In this document: one piece after another, positions 54,029 to 62,892 of the stretch
Layout of the letters: the number at the start of each line of letters is the position of its first letter
How positions within the stretch are numbered: position 1 is the first letter of the stretch
Source of the DNA: RBG-16-49-21 sp040768125
GTDB taxonomy: Bacteria > Spirochaetota > UBA4802 > UBA5550
Length of the DNA stretch: 64,000 nt
Assembly (NCBI GenBank): GCA_040768125.1
Contig: JAXGNG010000004.1
Location: 310,001-374,000, forward strand
Direction: 5' to 3'
Made by a program: the position numbers and the translations under genes
The notes under the pieces: model-generated
The model's input: the letters and a program-made list of their open reading frames with translations, nothing else
Told to the model about the DNA's origin: nothing
Databases searched by the model: none

Positions 54029-55420
54029 ATGAACGTATCCCTCGCAAAAAGTTTTCTCGACAGCTTCTTCAATCCATCATCAGTCGTCGTGATCGGGGCA
54101 TCAAACGCCCCCTTCAATCTCGGCGCGACCATCTGCCAGTGTCTCACCTCCTTCATAGACTATCGGGGACCTGTCTGCGCCGTGAACCGGAAGGGGGAGG
54201 AGGTGCATGGATGCCCCGGTTTCGTATCGGTCCATGAGATCCCCCACGTACCCGATCTCGCCGTCATCATCACTCCCGCGGCGGTGGTGCCCCGGTTCAT
54301 GCGGGAGAGCGGTGAGAAGGGGATCCGCAGCGTGGTCATTGAAAGCAGCGGATTCTCCGAGCAGGGCGGGGAGGGGACGCGTCTCCAGGAGGAGATAGCC
54401 GCCATTGCCGGCGAATTCGGCATGCGCGTGATGGGTCCCAATTGTCTCGGAGTCCTTGATAACCGCAACCACTTCTGCTGTTTTTACGGCGCCTATCGCG
54501 AGATCATGGATGTATTCAAGAAGGCCGGCGACGTCTCCTACGTGATCCAGAGCGGCGGGGTGGGGGTCCTTGTCATCGAGTCCCTCATGGACGATCTCCA
54601 GGGCATCAACAAGATGGTGAGCATCGGCAACAAGTCCGACATTGACGAGGCCGACCTGATCGAGTATTTCAGTCATGACGCCACTCGCGTGATCGCTCTT
54701 TACCTTGAAAATATTAATGACGGCCTGAAGCTGATGAACGCGGCGCGGCAATGCGCGAAGCCGATCCTTCTCTTCAAATCGGGCCGCACCGAGGAAGGCA
54801 CCGCGGCGGCCCTTTCCCACACGGCGGGGATGGCGAATAATGATGCCGTGTTCGATTCGGCCTGCCGCCAGGCGGGAATCATACGCCTCGGGTCCATTGA
54901 CGAGCTTCATTCGATCCCCAAGATGCTCACCGAGATGCCTCATCTCCGCGGCGACAGGGTGGCCGCCTTCACGAATTCGGGGGCCTTCGGCACCATCGCG
55001 GCGGACCTTCTCGTGGAGGCGGGACTCAGGATTCCGCGCCTTGAAAGGGAAACACGGGAGCGCCTGGCAGGGGTCGGCGGCGTGTTCAACACGAACAACC
55101 CGGTGGATATAGGCCCGGCGCCCCCGCAGACCTACCTGGACATTTTCGAGATCCTGCTCTCCGCTCCGGAGGTGGACGGCCTGCTCCTCATGACCAGCAT
55201 CTGGCGCGATTTTGTCATTGACGCCATGAAGGAACTGGTGACGATGTGTAGACGCCACGACAAGCCGGCGGCAATCTACACGCCCAATTCCGTGGCGCGC
55301 ATCATATCAGTGAGAAGGGAGCATTCTCTGCCAATGTTCCATACCATGGAGGAGGCCGTCCGCGCCCTGGCGGTCTCCCATGAACAGTACCGGTATCTTT
55401 GCAGGAAGGAGACCAATTGA
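54029..55420 (+). CDS. Acyl-CoA synthetase (ADP-forming), alpha-type subunit
   Basis: Protein of 463 residues of the NDP-forming acyl-CoA synthetase family. The CoA-binding Rossmann domain is first (NPSSVVVIGASNAPFNLG), then the ligase-CoA domains; GMRVMGPNCLGV and LSHTAGMANNDAVFD are conserved, the latter containing the phospho-histidine loop (SHTAG). The partner ATP-grasp subunit is encoded next, overlapping by TGATG. The pair converts acyl-CoA plus ADP and phosphate to acid plus ATP or the reverse, so it can gain ATP from acetyl-CoA made in beta-oxidation. Confidence 0.9.
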   Translation: MNVSLAKSFLDSFFNPSSVVVIGASNAPFNLGATICQCLTSFIDYRGPVCAVNRKGEEVHGCPGFVSVHEIPHVPDLAVIITPAAVVPRFMRESGEKGIRSVVIESSGFSEQGGEGTRLQEEIAAIAGEFGMRVMGPNCLGVLDNRNHFCCFYGAYREIMDVFKKAGDVSYVIQSGGVGVLVIESLMDDLQGINKMVSIGNKSDIDEADLIEYFSHDATRVIALYLENINDGLKLMNAARQCAKPILLFKSGRTEEGTAAALSHTAGMANNDAVFDSACRQAGIIRLGSIDELHSIPKMLTEMPHLRGDRVAAFTNSGAFGTIAADLLVEAGLRIPRLERETRERLAGVGGVFNTNNPVDIGPAPPQTYLDIFEILLSAPEVDGLLLMTSIWRDFVIDAMKELVTMCRRHDKPAAIYTPNSVARIISVRREHSLPMFHTMEEAVRALAVSHEQYRYLCRKETN

Positions 55421-56097
55421 TGAAAGAAATAATTGATGATGCAGTCAAGCGCGGCATGAAGACCCTTTCCGAGTATGACTCGAAGAAGGTCATCGCATCC
55501 GTCGGCGTGCCCGTCACCAGGGAAAAGCTCGCCCGCTCCAGGGAGGAGGCGCTTCGCTTCGCCGGGGAAATCGGCTATCCCGTGGTGCTGAAGGGATGCT
55601 CGGCCGACGCGGCCCATAAAACCGAAATGGGGCTCGTGAAGCTGAAACTGGGCGGGCCCGATGAGGTCGGCGCGGCCTACGACGAAATCACGGGGAAGGG
55701 TCTCGATCTCGACGGCGTCCTGGTCCAGGAGATGATCAGGGGCGACCGGGAGTTTGTAATCGGCATGAGCAGGGACCCACAGTTCGGCCCCTGCGTGATG
55801 TTCGGGATCGGCGGCATATTCACCGAGGTGATCAAGGACGTCACGTTCCGCGTGGCACCCCTCTCGGAGCTCGACGCCGAGGAGATGATCGACGAAATCA
55901 GGATGAAAAAGCTCCTGGGCGAATTTCGCGGAAGCCCCGCCGTGGACAGGGCCGCCCTGGTCAGGGCCCTCGTGGGGATCGGGGAAATAGGCTACGGGAA
56001 CGACAGGATCGCGGAAATCGATATCAACCCGGTGATCATCGATGGAGGCAGACCTGTGGCGGTCGACGCCCTGGTGGTATTGAACGGGGCCTCCTGA
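55420..56097 (+). CDS. Acyl-CoA synthetase (ADP-forming), beta-type ATP-grasp subunit
   Basis: Protein of 225 residues with an ATP-grasp_5 domain: KVIASVGVPVTREKLA, YPVVLKGCSADAAHKTEMG, VLVQEMIRGDREFVIGMSRD, FGIGGIFTEVIKDV and IAEIDINPVII. AGGAAGGA lies about 11 bases upstream, and the ATG overlaps the alpha gene stop. Length and motifs fit the split two-gene form of these enzymes. Confidence 0.92.
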   Translation: MKEIIDDAVKRGMKTLSEYDSKKVIASVGVPVTREKLARSREEALRFAGEIGYPVVLKGCSADAAHKTEMGLVKLKLGGPDEVGAAYDEITGKGLDLDGVLVQEMIRGDREFVIGMSRDPQFGPCVMFGIGGIFTEVIKDVTFRVAPLSELDAEEMIDEIRMKKLLGEFRGSPAVDRAALVRALVGIGEIGYGNDRIAEIDINPVIIDGGRPVAVDALVVLNGAS

Positions 56098-56153
56098 ATC
56101 CTGCGTTTCGGGATCGTGCCGACCCCGGTCCGGGCCCGTGACACCAAAGATTG

Positions 56154-56181
56154 TTGACAGACCTTCACGCTCTGTTACGTA
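56154..56181 (+). promoter_or_regulatory. Possible promoter of the peptide importer operon
   Basis: TTGACA (56154-56159), 16 bases, then TACGTA (56176-56181). It favours the later start at 56220 for the binding protein. Confidence 0.4.
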
Positions 56182-56219
56182 TGTCTGATGAATCCTTCTT
56201 CCGGCATGTGCGTTCCGTG

Positions 56220-57836
56220 ATGCGAATTCCCTCTGCCACCATCGGCCCCGCCATCGCCAGGAGGCTCTCCACGCCGGTCCTCCTGGCCATGGTGCTGGTC
56301 CTCGCCCCGTGCGGGGGCATGGTCCCGCCGCGGGACCCCTACACCCTCAATGTGCACATGGGAGCGGAGCCGGGGACGCTCAACCCGATCACGGCAACCG
56401 ACGCATATTCCCATGCCATCAACCTCCGCATCTACGAGACCCTGGTGGACCGGGATTACGATACCCTCGAGGTCGTGCCGCTCCTCGCGGAGCGCTGGGA
56501 GATTTCCCCGGACAAGCTCAGGTTCCGATTCCATCTCCGCCGGGGGGTCACCTGGAGCGACGGCGTCGAGTTCACGGCGGATGACGTGGTCTATTCCTTC
56601 CGCACCATAAAGGACCCGAAGACCGCCTGCGCCCAGCTCAAGGTTTACTACCTTGATATCGTTGACTGCGTAAAAATCGACCGCCACACCGTCGAATTTC
56701 TCTATTCGCGTCCTTACTACCTTGCCCTGATATTCTGCGGAGGCATGCCCATCGTGCCGAAGCACGTGTTTGATGACGGCACCGATTTCAACACCCACAG
56801 GCACAACCGGCTTCCCGTCGGGACGGGGCCCTACCGCTTCGAGGGCTGGGAGACCGGCAAACAGATATCCCTCGCGCTCAACGAGCGGTATAGGGGCACC
56901 AGGCCCGAGATACGGAGGGTCGTGTACCGGTTCGTTTCCGAACCGAGCGTGGCGCTCCAGATGCTGAAGAAAGGGAATCTTGACGTCATGGGAGTCAGGG
57001 AGATCGTGTGGGTGCGCCAGACCGGTTCTGAGAAGTTTCATCAGAATTTTTACAAGCTGAAGTACTATCTGGCTTCCTTCAGCTACATCGGCTGGAACGC
57101 GGCAAGGCCCTTTTTCAGCGACCGGCGGGTACGCCTCGCCATGACGCATATCATCAACAGGAAGGCCATCCTGGACAAGCTCCTCTTCGGGCTCGGCGAG
57201 GTGGTGACGGGCCCCTTCTACATTTTCGGGAAGAGCTACAACCGGAATCTCGATCCCTGGCCCTACGACCCCCCCCGGGCGCGCCGGCTCCTGGCCGAGG
57301 CGGGGTGGACCGACAGCGACGGGGACGGGATACTCGACAGGGACGGAAAAAAATTCTCCTTCACCTTCACCATGTCGTCGGGGAGCAAGTTCGCCGAGCG
57401 GCTGGCGAGCATCATGAAGGAGGACCTTGCCAGGGCAGGCATCGAAATGGAAATCAACCGCTACGAGTGGGCGGTGTTTATCAACAAGATACAGAACAGG
57501 GATTTTGACGCCACGTCCCTGGGGTGGTCCGATCCTGACTTCCAGGACGATCCCTACCAGATATGGCACTCCTCCCAGATCAAGGGCGGATCAAATTACG
57601 TCGGGTTCAAGAATCACGAGGCGGACCGGATCATCGAGGAGGCGCGGAGAGAGTTCAACGAGGGCAGAAGGATCGCCATGTACCATCGGTTTCATGAGAT
57701 ACTCCACCACGAGCAACCCTATACCTTTCTTTACACGAACCCCGCCCTTGCCGTCGTAAGCAGGAGGTTCACCAACGTCAGGGTGCACACGCGCGGCATG
57801 AATTTCATCGAATGGCGGGTGAGGGGGGCCGAATGA
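56220..57836 (+). CDS. ABC transporter substrate-binding protein, peptide/nickel type (family 5)
   Basis: Extracellular solute-binding protein of about 538 residues of the OppA/DppA (SBP_bac_5) family. After a signal segment (LSTPVLLAMVLVLAPCGG; the Cys could carry lipid, though Pro before it is unusual) the mature part shows the family phrases GTLNPITATDAYS, FHLRRGVTWSDG, GTGPYRFEGWETG and DFQDDPYQIWHSS. The frame is open from 56151; the start at 56220 is chosen because of the signal peptide and the promoter just upstream, but no clear ribosome site is seen. Two permease genes follow with ATGA overlaps. Confidence 0.87.
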   Translation: MRIPSATIGPAIARRLSTPVLLAMVLVLAPCGGMVPPRDPYTLNVHMGAEPGTLNPITATDAYSHAINLRIYETLVDRDYDTLEVVPLLAERWEISPDKLRFRFHLRRGVTWSDGVEFTADDVVYSFRTIKDPKTACAQLKVYYLDIVDCVKIDRHTVEFLYSRPYYLALIFCGGMPIVPKHVFDDGTDFNTHRHNRLPVGTGPYRFEGWETGKQISLALNERYRGTRPEIRRVVYRFVSEPSVALQMLKKGNLDVMGVREIVWVRQTGSEKFHQNFYKLKYYLASFSYIGWNAARPFFSDRRVRLAMTHIINRKAILDKLLFGLGEVVTGPFYIFGKSYNRNLDPWPYDPPRARRLLAEAGWTDSDGDGILDRDGKKFSFTFTMSSGSKFAERLASIMKEDLARAGIEMEINRYEWAVFINKIQNRDFDATSLGWSDPDFQDDPYQIWHSSQIKGGSNYVGFKNHEADRIIEEARREFNEGRRIAMYHRFHEILHHEQPYTFLYTNPALAVVSRRFTNVRVHTRGMNFIEWRVRGAE

Positions 57837-58834
57837 AGAAATACATACTGAAGCGGCTGCTTCTCATGATCCCCACCATGCTGGGGATCACCTTCATAAC
57901 ATATATGATGGTCCGCCTGGCTCCGGGGGACTACTCCACCCTGAGCCTGGGCATGGACAGCGCCCTGAAGACCGGTTCCATCACGAATGAAATTATCGAA
58001 CAGGAGCGAAGGCTCTACGGACTCGACAAACCCATACCGGTGGGATACGCAGAATGGCTCGGCAGGTTCGTCCGGCTTGATTTCGGGACATCCCGAAAGG
58101 ACGGGAGGCCCGTGTCGGAACGAATCGCAGGCGCCCTTCCGATCACATTGGCGCTGAACCTGATTTCCATGGTCGTCATCTATATCATTTCAATTCCCAT
58201 GGGGATCGTCTCGGCGGTGAGGAAGGACAGCGCCTTCGACAGGGTTTCGAGTCTCGTGCTCTTCCTGCTCTATTCGCTCCCCTCCTTCTGGGTGGGACTT
58301 CTCCTGCTCCTCTACCTCGCCAGCGGCGAATACCTGAACCTCTTCCCCCTCGGGGGCATCGCTTCGGACTGGGCGGCCAGGGCGGGGGTCCCCGGAAGGA
58401 TTCTCGATTTTCTGTGGCACCTGGTGCTTCCGGTCACCGTGCTCACCTACGGCGGTTTCGCCTTCCTCGCCCGGTACACCAGGGCCAACATGCTCGAGGT
58501 GATCAACCAGCAGTATATCACGACGGCGCGCGCCAAGGGGCTGTCGGAAAGGAAGATCGTCTTCGTTCACGCCTTCCGAAACTCCCTGATACCCCTCATC
58601 ACCCTCATGGCCACCCTGCTACCGGGCCTCCTTGGGGGGAGTGTTATCGTGGAGTCGATTTTCTCCGTCCCGGGCATGGGAATGCTCGCCTTCGAGGCGA
58701 TTCTCTCGCGGGACATTCCCGTCATAATGGCCATAGCGAGCATCGCGGCACTCCTCACGCTCATGGGCATCCTGCTCGCGGACCTGGCCTACGCCCTGGC
58801 GGACCCGAGGATACGCCTGGAGGCCAGGATATGA
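57833..58834 (+). CDS. ABC transporter permease, DppB/OppB type
   Basis: Inner-membrane permease of 333 residues with six helices; the first is ILKRLLLMIPTMLGITFITYM. The EAA-like loop for ATPase contact is visible (ITTARAKGLSERKIVFVHAFRNSLIPLI contains the conserved Ala-Gly pattern). The ATG overlaps the binding protein stop (ATGA), and the stop overlaps the next permease start. Confidence 0.92.
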   Translation: MKKYILKRLLLMIPTMLGITFITYMMVRLAPGDYSTLSLGMDSALKTGSITNEIIEQERRLYGLDKPIPVGYAEWLGRFVRLDFGTSRKDGRPVSERIAGALPITLALNLISMVVIYIISIPMGIVSAVRKDSAFDRVSSLVLFLLYSLPSFWVGLLLLLYLASGEYLNLFPLGGIASDWAARAGVPGRILDFLWHLVLPVTVLTYGGFAFLARYTRANMLEVINQQYITTARAKGLSERKIVFVHAFRNSLIPLITLMATLLPGLLGGSVIVESIFSVPGMGMLAFEAILSRDIPVIMAIASIAALLTLMGILLADLAYALADPRIRLEARI

Positions 58835-59808
58835 GGCGCGGGTACTGGTCGTCGGTATGGAGGGAGTTTTCCCGCAATCGCCTCGCCGTGGGGGGCCTCG
58901 CCGTGGTGCTGCTGCTGATACTCATCGCGATATGCGCGCCCCTCCTGGCGAACAGCAGGCCCTACCTTTACGTTCATGAGGGCAGGGTCTACTTCCCGAT
59001 ATTTTTTTCGTATGAAGAACTCGCGGAGCGGGACCTGCGCGATGACGCGCCAGGGGGGTTTGCCGTCTTCCCGCCGGTCAGGTACTCGTATTCCGAATAT
59101 GACCTGGATTCCATCGTCGTGCCTCCCGGGCGCCGCCACGTTTTCGGCACCGACGAGCAGGGAAGGGACCTCCTGGCCCGCATGATTCACGGGAGCAGGG
59201 TGTCGATCTTCATAGGCTTTATCGCCGTTGCGATATACGTGGCCATCGGTATCCTCGTCGGCTCCATAGCGGGATACTACGGCGGATGGATTGACATGGT
59301 CGTGTCGCGGCTCATAGAGATCATCATGTGCTTCCCCGCGTTCTTCCTTATACTTACCATACTGGCCCTGGTGGGACCCAGCCTCGTCAGCGTCATGGTG
59401 GTGATAGGACTGACGGGATGGACGGGAATCGCCCGCATCGTCCGCGGGGAATTCATGAAGCTCCGGGAGGCGGATTTCGTCGTCGCCTCGCGGGCCGTGG
59501 GAGCGAGGGACGCCTGGATCATCATCCGCCATATACTGCCCAACTCCCTGGCCCCCGTCCTCGTTTCCGCCACCTTCGGGATCGCCTCGACGATTCTCAT
59601 CGAATCGTCCCTGAGCTTTCTCGGCTTCGGGGTGCAGCCCCCCACGCCGAGCTGGGGTGATATACTCTCCCAGTCGAGGGATTTCATGGATTTTGCCTGG
59701 TGGCTGACCCTCATCCCGGGGTTCGCGATTTTCATCACCATAACGGCCTATAACCTGGTGGGCGAGGGTCTCCAGGACGCCATTGATCCCAAGGCGCTCA
59801 CGAAATGA
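58831..59808 (+). CDS. ABC transporter permease, DppC/OppC type
   Basis: Second permease, 325 residues. An N-terminal helix (LAVGGLAVVLLLILIAICAPLLA) is followed by a long periplasmic segment and five helices. HVFGTDEQGRDLLARMIHGSRVS and VVASRAVGARDAWIIIRHILPNSL are DppC landmarks; the latter is the ATPase-docking loop. The start overlaps the DppB-type gene (ATGA). No ATP-binding genes (DppD/DppF type) follow; the next gene is unrelated. Confidence 0.92.
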   Translation: MRRGYWSSVWREFSRNRLAVGGLAVVLLLILIAICAPLLANSRPYLYVHEGRVYFPIFFSYEELAERDLRDDAPGGFAVFPPVRYSYSEYDLDSIVVPPGRRHVFGTDEQGRDLLARMIHGSRVSIFIGFIAVAIYVAIGILVGSIAGYYGGWIDMVVSRLIEIIMCFPAFFLILTILALVGPSLVSVMVVIGLTGWTGIARIVRGEFMKLREADFVVASRAVGARDAWIIIRHILPNSLAPVLVSATFGIASTILIESSLSFLGFGVQPPTPSWGDILSQSRDFMDFAWWLTLIPGFAIFITITAYNLVGEGLQDAIDPKALTK

Positions 59809-59857
59809 ACGGAGAAACCGGCGGCGGAGGAGTGGGCGCCGCCCCTCATAGACCGGC

Positions 59858-60763
59858 ATGAAACGGTTGCACCTGGCATTGATTGTCTTCCTTGTTTCGG
59901 GCCCTTACTGTGGCATCCTTCCCGGCGTCGTGTATCTGCCCGATATTCTGCCCCGGGAGACCGACGTTCCTGGATGGACTCCCGGGGAGCTGCGGCGCGC
60001 CCGGGGGGAAGAGCTTCAGCGGATTGCGTCCGGGCTGGGGGAGTACGAGCCCCTTGACATGGTGACGAAGGATTATCGGCGCGTTTCGGGCGGCGATGGT
60101 GATATACGAGTTGAACTGTTTCGATTCAGGCGACCCCTCGATTCTTTCGGCGCCTTCGGGATAGAGGGAGGACCTGCAGACGTTACCCACGCGTCAGGCG
60201 GGGCGTTATTCCGGTCGGGTGGTTCCCTGCATGCCCGGTGGGGGCCCCTCTACATCAGGATCCGTTCGTCAGGTTCCGGAGAAAAGGCGCTTGATCGCTT
60301 CGCGTCGGTGGTCCTCGAAAAGACAAGGCGGGCGTTCCCGGAAGACGGGCTTCCGGATTTCCTGGTCGCCATGGGCAGGGGCGCCCAGGGCGGTGTTCTC
60401 TACCGCCGAAAGGGACTTGACGCGGTTCCCGGCGTGAAGGAGGTTTTCCTGCTGCAGCGTGAAATCAATGGGAAACCGCTGGATCTCTTTTTCTCCCGGG
60501 GGGCTTCCGTAGAGGACGCCAGGAGGTCTTTCGCGGACCTTCTTGGCCGCGCGGACCATGGATGGCATCTCTCCAGGGCGGGAACGATACAGCCGGCCGT
60601 GAGGATCCTCCCGGGGAGGGGCATGGCCTTCCTGCACCATCATAAAGAGTGGCTCTACGGCGTGCTGAATGCCGATACACTAGATGAAGGGAGCGGTATG
60701 ATCCTTGATCTCCACAGGGAAATAATGGAAATGACGGGGGACCGGGCGGATGGATCGGAATGA
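59858..60763 (+). CDS. Exported protein of unknown function
   Basis: Protein of 301 residues with an N-terminal signal-like stretch (LHLALIVFLVSGPYCG). The body contains LFRFRRPLDSFGAFG, a phrase resembling proteins annotated DUF6599 (a duplicated domain with one copy in each half), but I cannot be sure. There are no catalytic motifs. It lies 49 bases after the permease gene and 39 before the metallophosphatase gene, all on the same strand. Confidence 0.6.
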   Translation: MKRLHLALIVFLVSGPYCGILPGVVYLPDILPRETDVPGWTPGELRRARGEELQRIASGLGEYEPLDMVTKDYRRVSGGDGDIRVELFRFRRPLDSFGAFGIEGGPADVTHASGGALFRSGGSLHARWGPLYIRIRSSGSGEKALDRFASVVLEKTRRAFPEDGLPDFLVAMGRGAQGGVLYRRKGLDAVPGVKEVFLLQREINGKPLDLFFSRGASVEDARRSFADLLGRADHGWHLSRAGTIQPAVRILPGRGMAFLHHHKEWLYGVLNADTLDEGSGMILDLHREIMEMTGDRADGSE

Positions 60764-60802
60764 AGCCCGTCCAGGTCCCGGGGAGTTCCCAGAGGGCGCG
60801 TC

Positions 60803-61480
60803 ATGCCGAATCCGGGGGACGGGGTGTACTACATAATAGGCGATATCCACGGTCACTATGTCAGGCTGCTGGATCTCTACAGGAAACTGGAGGCGATGAT
60901 GACGGCGAAGGACCGCCTCCTTTTCCTCGGGGACTATATCGACCGCGGGGCGCATTCATACGAGGTGGTCGATTTCCTCGTCTACCTGTCGCGGATGAAG
61001 CGGGTGAATGCGATTTTTTTAAAAGGAAACCACGAGGACATGTTCATGAAGTACCTCCGCGGCGAGGACGGGGACGGCATCTACATCATGAACGGCGGAG
61101 ACGCGACGCTGAGGAGCTATCGTTCGCACAGGGGAACGCTTGATATGCCGTCGCATCATCGGAAATTTTTCGATTCCCTTCGGCTCTACCATGAAGAAGA
61201 GGATTTCATAGCGGTCCACGCGGGTCTGAACCCTGCAATCGGACTTCTCGAAGCCCAGGATGCGCGGGATATGCTCTGGATCCGCGACGAGTTTTTCCGC
61301 TCGGATAGACGGTGGGAAAAGACGATTATTTTCGGCCATACTCCTGTTTCATATTTGAGTAAGGGCCATCCGATATATATTGACGATGAGCGCAACATCA
61401 TTGGTATCGATTCCGGTGTAATTTTCGGGAATCCCATCGCCTGCCTCACCTGGCCGGAAAGAAAGGTCATCGAGGGATAG
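60803..61480 (+). CDS. Metallophosphoesterase, PP1/PP2A-like (Ap4A hydrolase/PrpE type)
   Basis: Protein of 225 residues with all phosphoesterase motifs: IIGDIHGHY (metal Asp, His), FLGDYIDRG, KGNHEDMF, VHAGLNPAIG and FGHTPVSY. Members dephosphorylate Ser/Thr residues or split dinucleoside tetraphosphates. No signal peptide, so cytoplasmic. GAGGG lies eight bases before the ATG. The FGE-like gene starts about 80 bases after its stop. Confidence 0.9.
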   Translation: MPNPGDGVYYIIGDIHGHYVRLLDLYRKLEAMMTAKDRLLFLGDYIDRGAHSYEVVDFLVYLSRMKRVNAIFLKGNHEDMFMKYLRGEDGDGIYIMNGGDATLRSYRSHRGTLDMPSHHRKFFDSLRLYHEEEDFIAVHAGLNPAIGLLEAQDARDMLWIRDEFFRSDRRWEKTIIFGHTPVSYLSKGHPIYIDDERNIIGIDSGVIFGNPIACLTWPERKVIEG

Positions 61481-61561
61481 GTGCGGGCAGGATGGCACCA
61501 CGCTTGCCCCGTCTTGCCGGGAGTGCGTGACGCCATGAAGTCAGGAGGAAAGGGTGCGGTT

Positions 61562-62767
61562 ATGGGCATAGCGAAAAAAACGGCATGTGCGGCGGCAGCC
61601 ATTGGCGTTGCGGCGGCATGCATGATGACTGATCTTTTCGGTGGGACCGAGTTCGATATCGTCGGGACCGTTGAGTCGGTGCGCGGGGACAGCATCATCA
61701 CCATGCTGTTCGAAGAGCCGCCGCGTACCGGGACCTATTATGTCGTCGATGAAGGCACCGTGTACGCCACCGTGGAGGTCCGGGCAACGGAATACGTGAG
61801 GACGGGATCGAAGCGTTTCCGGGTCGTCGCGACGTACGCCCTGACGAACGCCATGTACGCCGCCATGATCAGGGCAGGCACCGATATCGGGATTCCGAAG
61901 GGATCGGGACGGACGGGACGCGAGTTCGGCGACGCGGGACGCGTCATCGAGAAGGGGCCCAGGTCCACGATCGTATGCCGAAAGGACGGGAAGGAGATGG
62001 TCCTCGTGCCCGAGGGAAAGTTCGTATTCGGCGCCAATGACGGGGAACGGGATGAATCACCGGAGCAGGTGGTATTCGTGCACGATTTCTATATCGACAA
62101 GTACGAGGTGTCGAACGAGGAATACGCGCGCTTCATCGAGGCATCGGGTGCGCGTCCACCGCTTTCCTGGAAGGGGGAAGGGCCCCCTGAAGGGGAGCGC
62201 GCGCTCCCCGTGGCGGTAACTTACCACGAGGCGGAAGCCTATGCGCGGTGGGCGGGGAAACGGCTTCCCACGGAGGAGGAGTGGGAAAAGGCGGCCCGGG
62301 GCCGCGGGAATCTCCCCGGTGAAGGGGGCGGCAACACGTACCGATATCCCTGGGGCGTATCATTCAACCCGGAGAAGGCAAACTGCGCGGAATTCTGGGC
62401 GGCGGAGAAAACCGGCGCCCATATAAAGATGCGGTTCCAGGTTGCCGTCGGGGGGCTGATGCCGATAACCGCCTTTGACTCCGAGGGCGCGTCTCCCTTC
62501 GGAGCGGTTAACATGGCGGGAAACGCGCGTGAATGGACGTCGAGCTGGTACATGCCCTATCGGGGGAATACGTCGAAGCAGGGAAAAGAGTACCGGATGT
62601 ACGGCAGGCAATACAAGGTGGTCCGGGGCGGAGCGTGGTACAGCACACGTCACAGGCTGCGGGTCTCCAGCCGTGAGGTGGGTGGGGTACCGAGTCTTCA
62701 CGCGGACAACCTCGCGGGATTCAGATGCGTCAGGGAGCCCGATATTATCGATGCACGGGGAGATTGA
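61562..62767 (+). CDS. FGE/SUMF1-domain protein, exported, probable lipoprotein
   Basis: Protein of about 401 residues. A signal segment ends in GVAAACMM, a possible lipobox. A beta-rich region of about 120 residues (GTVESVRGDSIITMLF, TGTYYVVDEGT) comes before the C-type-lectin-like FGE-sulfatase domain: LVPEGKFVFGANDGERDE, FYIDKYEVSNEEYARFIE, RLPTEEEWEKAARG, NMAGNAREWTSSWY, VVRGGAWYS and GFRCVRE. True formylglycine makers need two specific Cys, which I do not see in the usual place, so a binding or other enzymatic role is more likely. AGGAGG at 61543 serves the ATG at 61562; an ATG at 61535 is an alternative. Confidence 0.8.
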   Translation: MGIAKKTACAAAAIGVAAACMMTDLFGGTEFDIVGTVESVRGDSIITMLFEEPPRTGTYYVVDEGTVYATVEVRATEYVRTGSKRFRVVATYALTNAMYAAMIRAGTDIGIPKGSGRTGREFGDAGRVIEKGPRSTIVCRKDGKEMVLVPEGKFVFGANDGERDESPEQVVFVHDFYIDKYEVSNEEYARFIEASGARPPLSWKGEGPPEGERALPVAVTYHEAEAYARWAGKRLPTEEEWEKAARGRGNLPGEGGGNTYRYPWGVSFNPEKANCAEFWAAEKTGAHIKMRFQVAVGGLMPITAFDSEGASPFGAVNMAGNAREWTSSWYMPYRGNTSKQGKEYRMYGRQYKVVRGGAWYSTRHRLRVSSREVGGVPSLHADNLAGFRCVREPDIIDARGD

Positions 62768-62892
62768 CGAAGAGGTAACAGTCTCCCTGGAGGTTCGGAG
62801 CCACGCTCTTTTTTGACGTCCATGAAGAAAAGTTCTGTTTTTTCCGGCGGCGCTGTCGTAAACTATCCGATAGGTAGTATAATGAGGAAACC

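Noticed and set aside
54101..55258. A 385-codon minus-strand frame
   Set aside because: Antisense to the acyl-CoA synthetase alpha gene; His- and Gly-rich shadow composition.
56175..57569. A 464-codon minus-strand frame
   Set aside because: Antisense to the family 5 binding protein, with no own signals.
62878..62883. A perfect TATAAT before the SpoIIE-type gene
   Set aside because: It is only nine bases from the ATG, so transcription would start past the ribosome site, and no -35 lies at the right distance.
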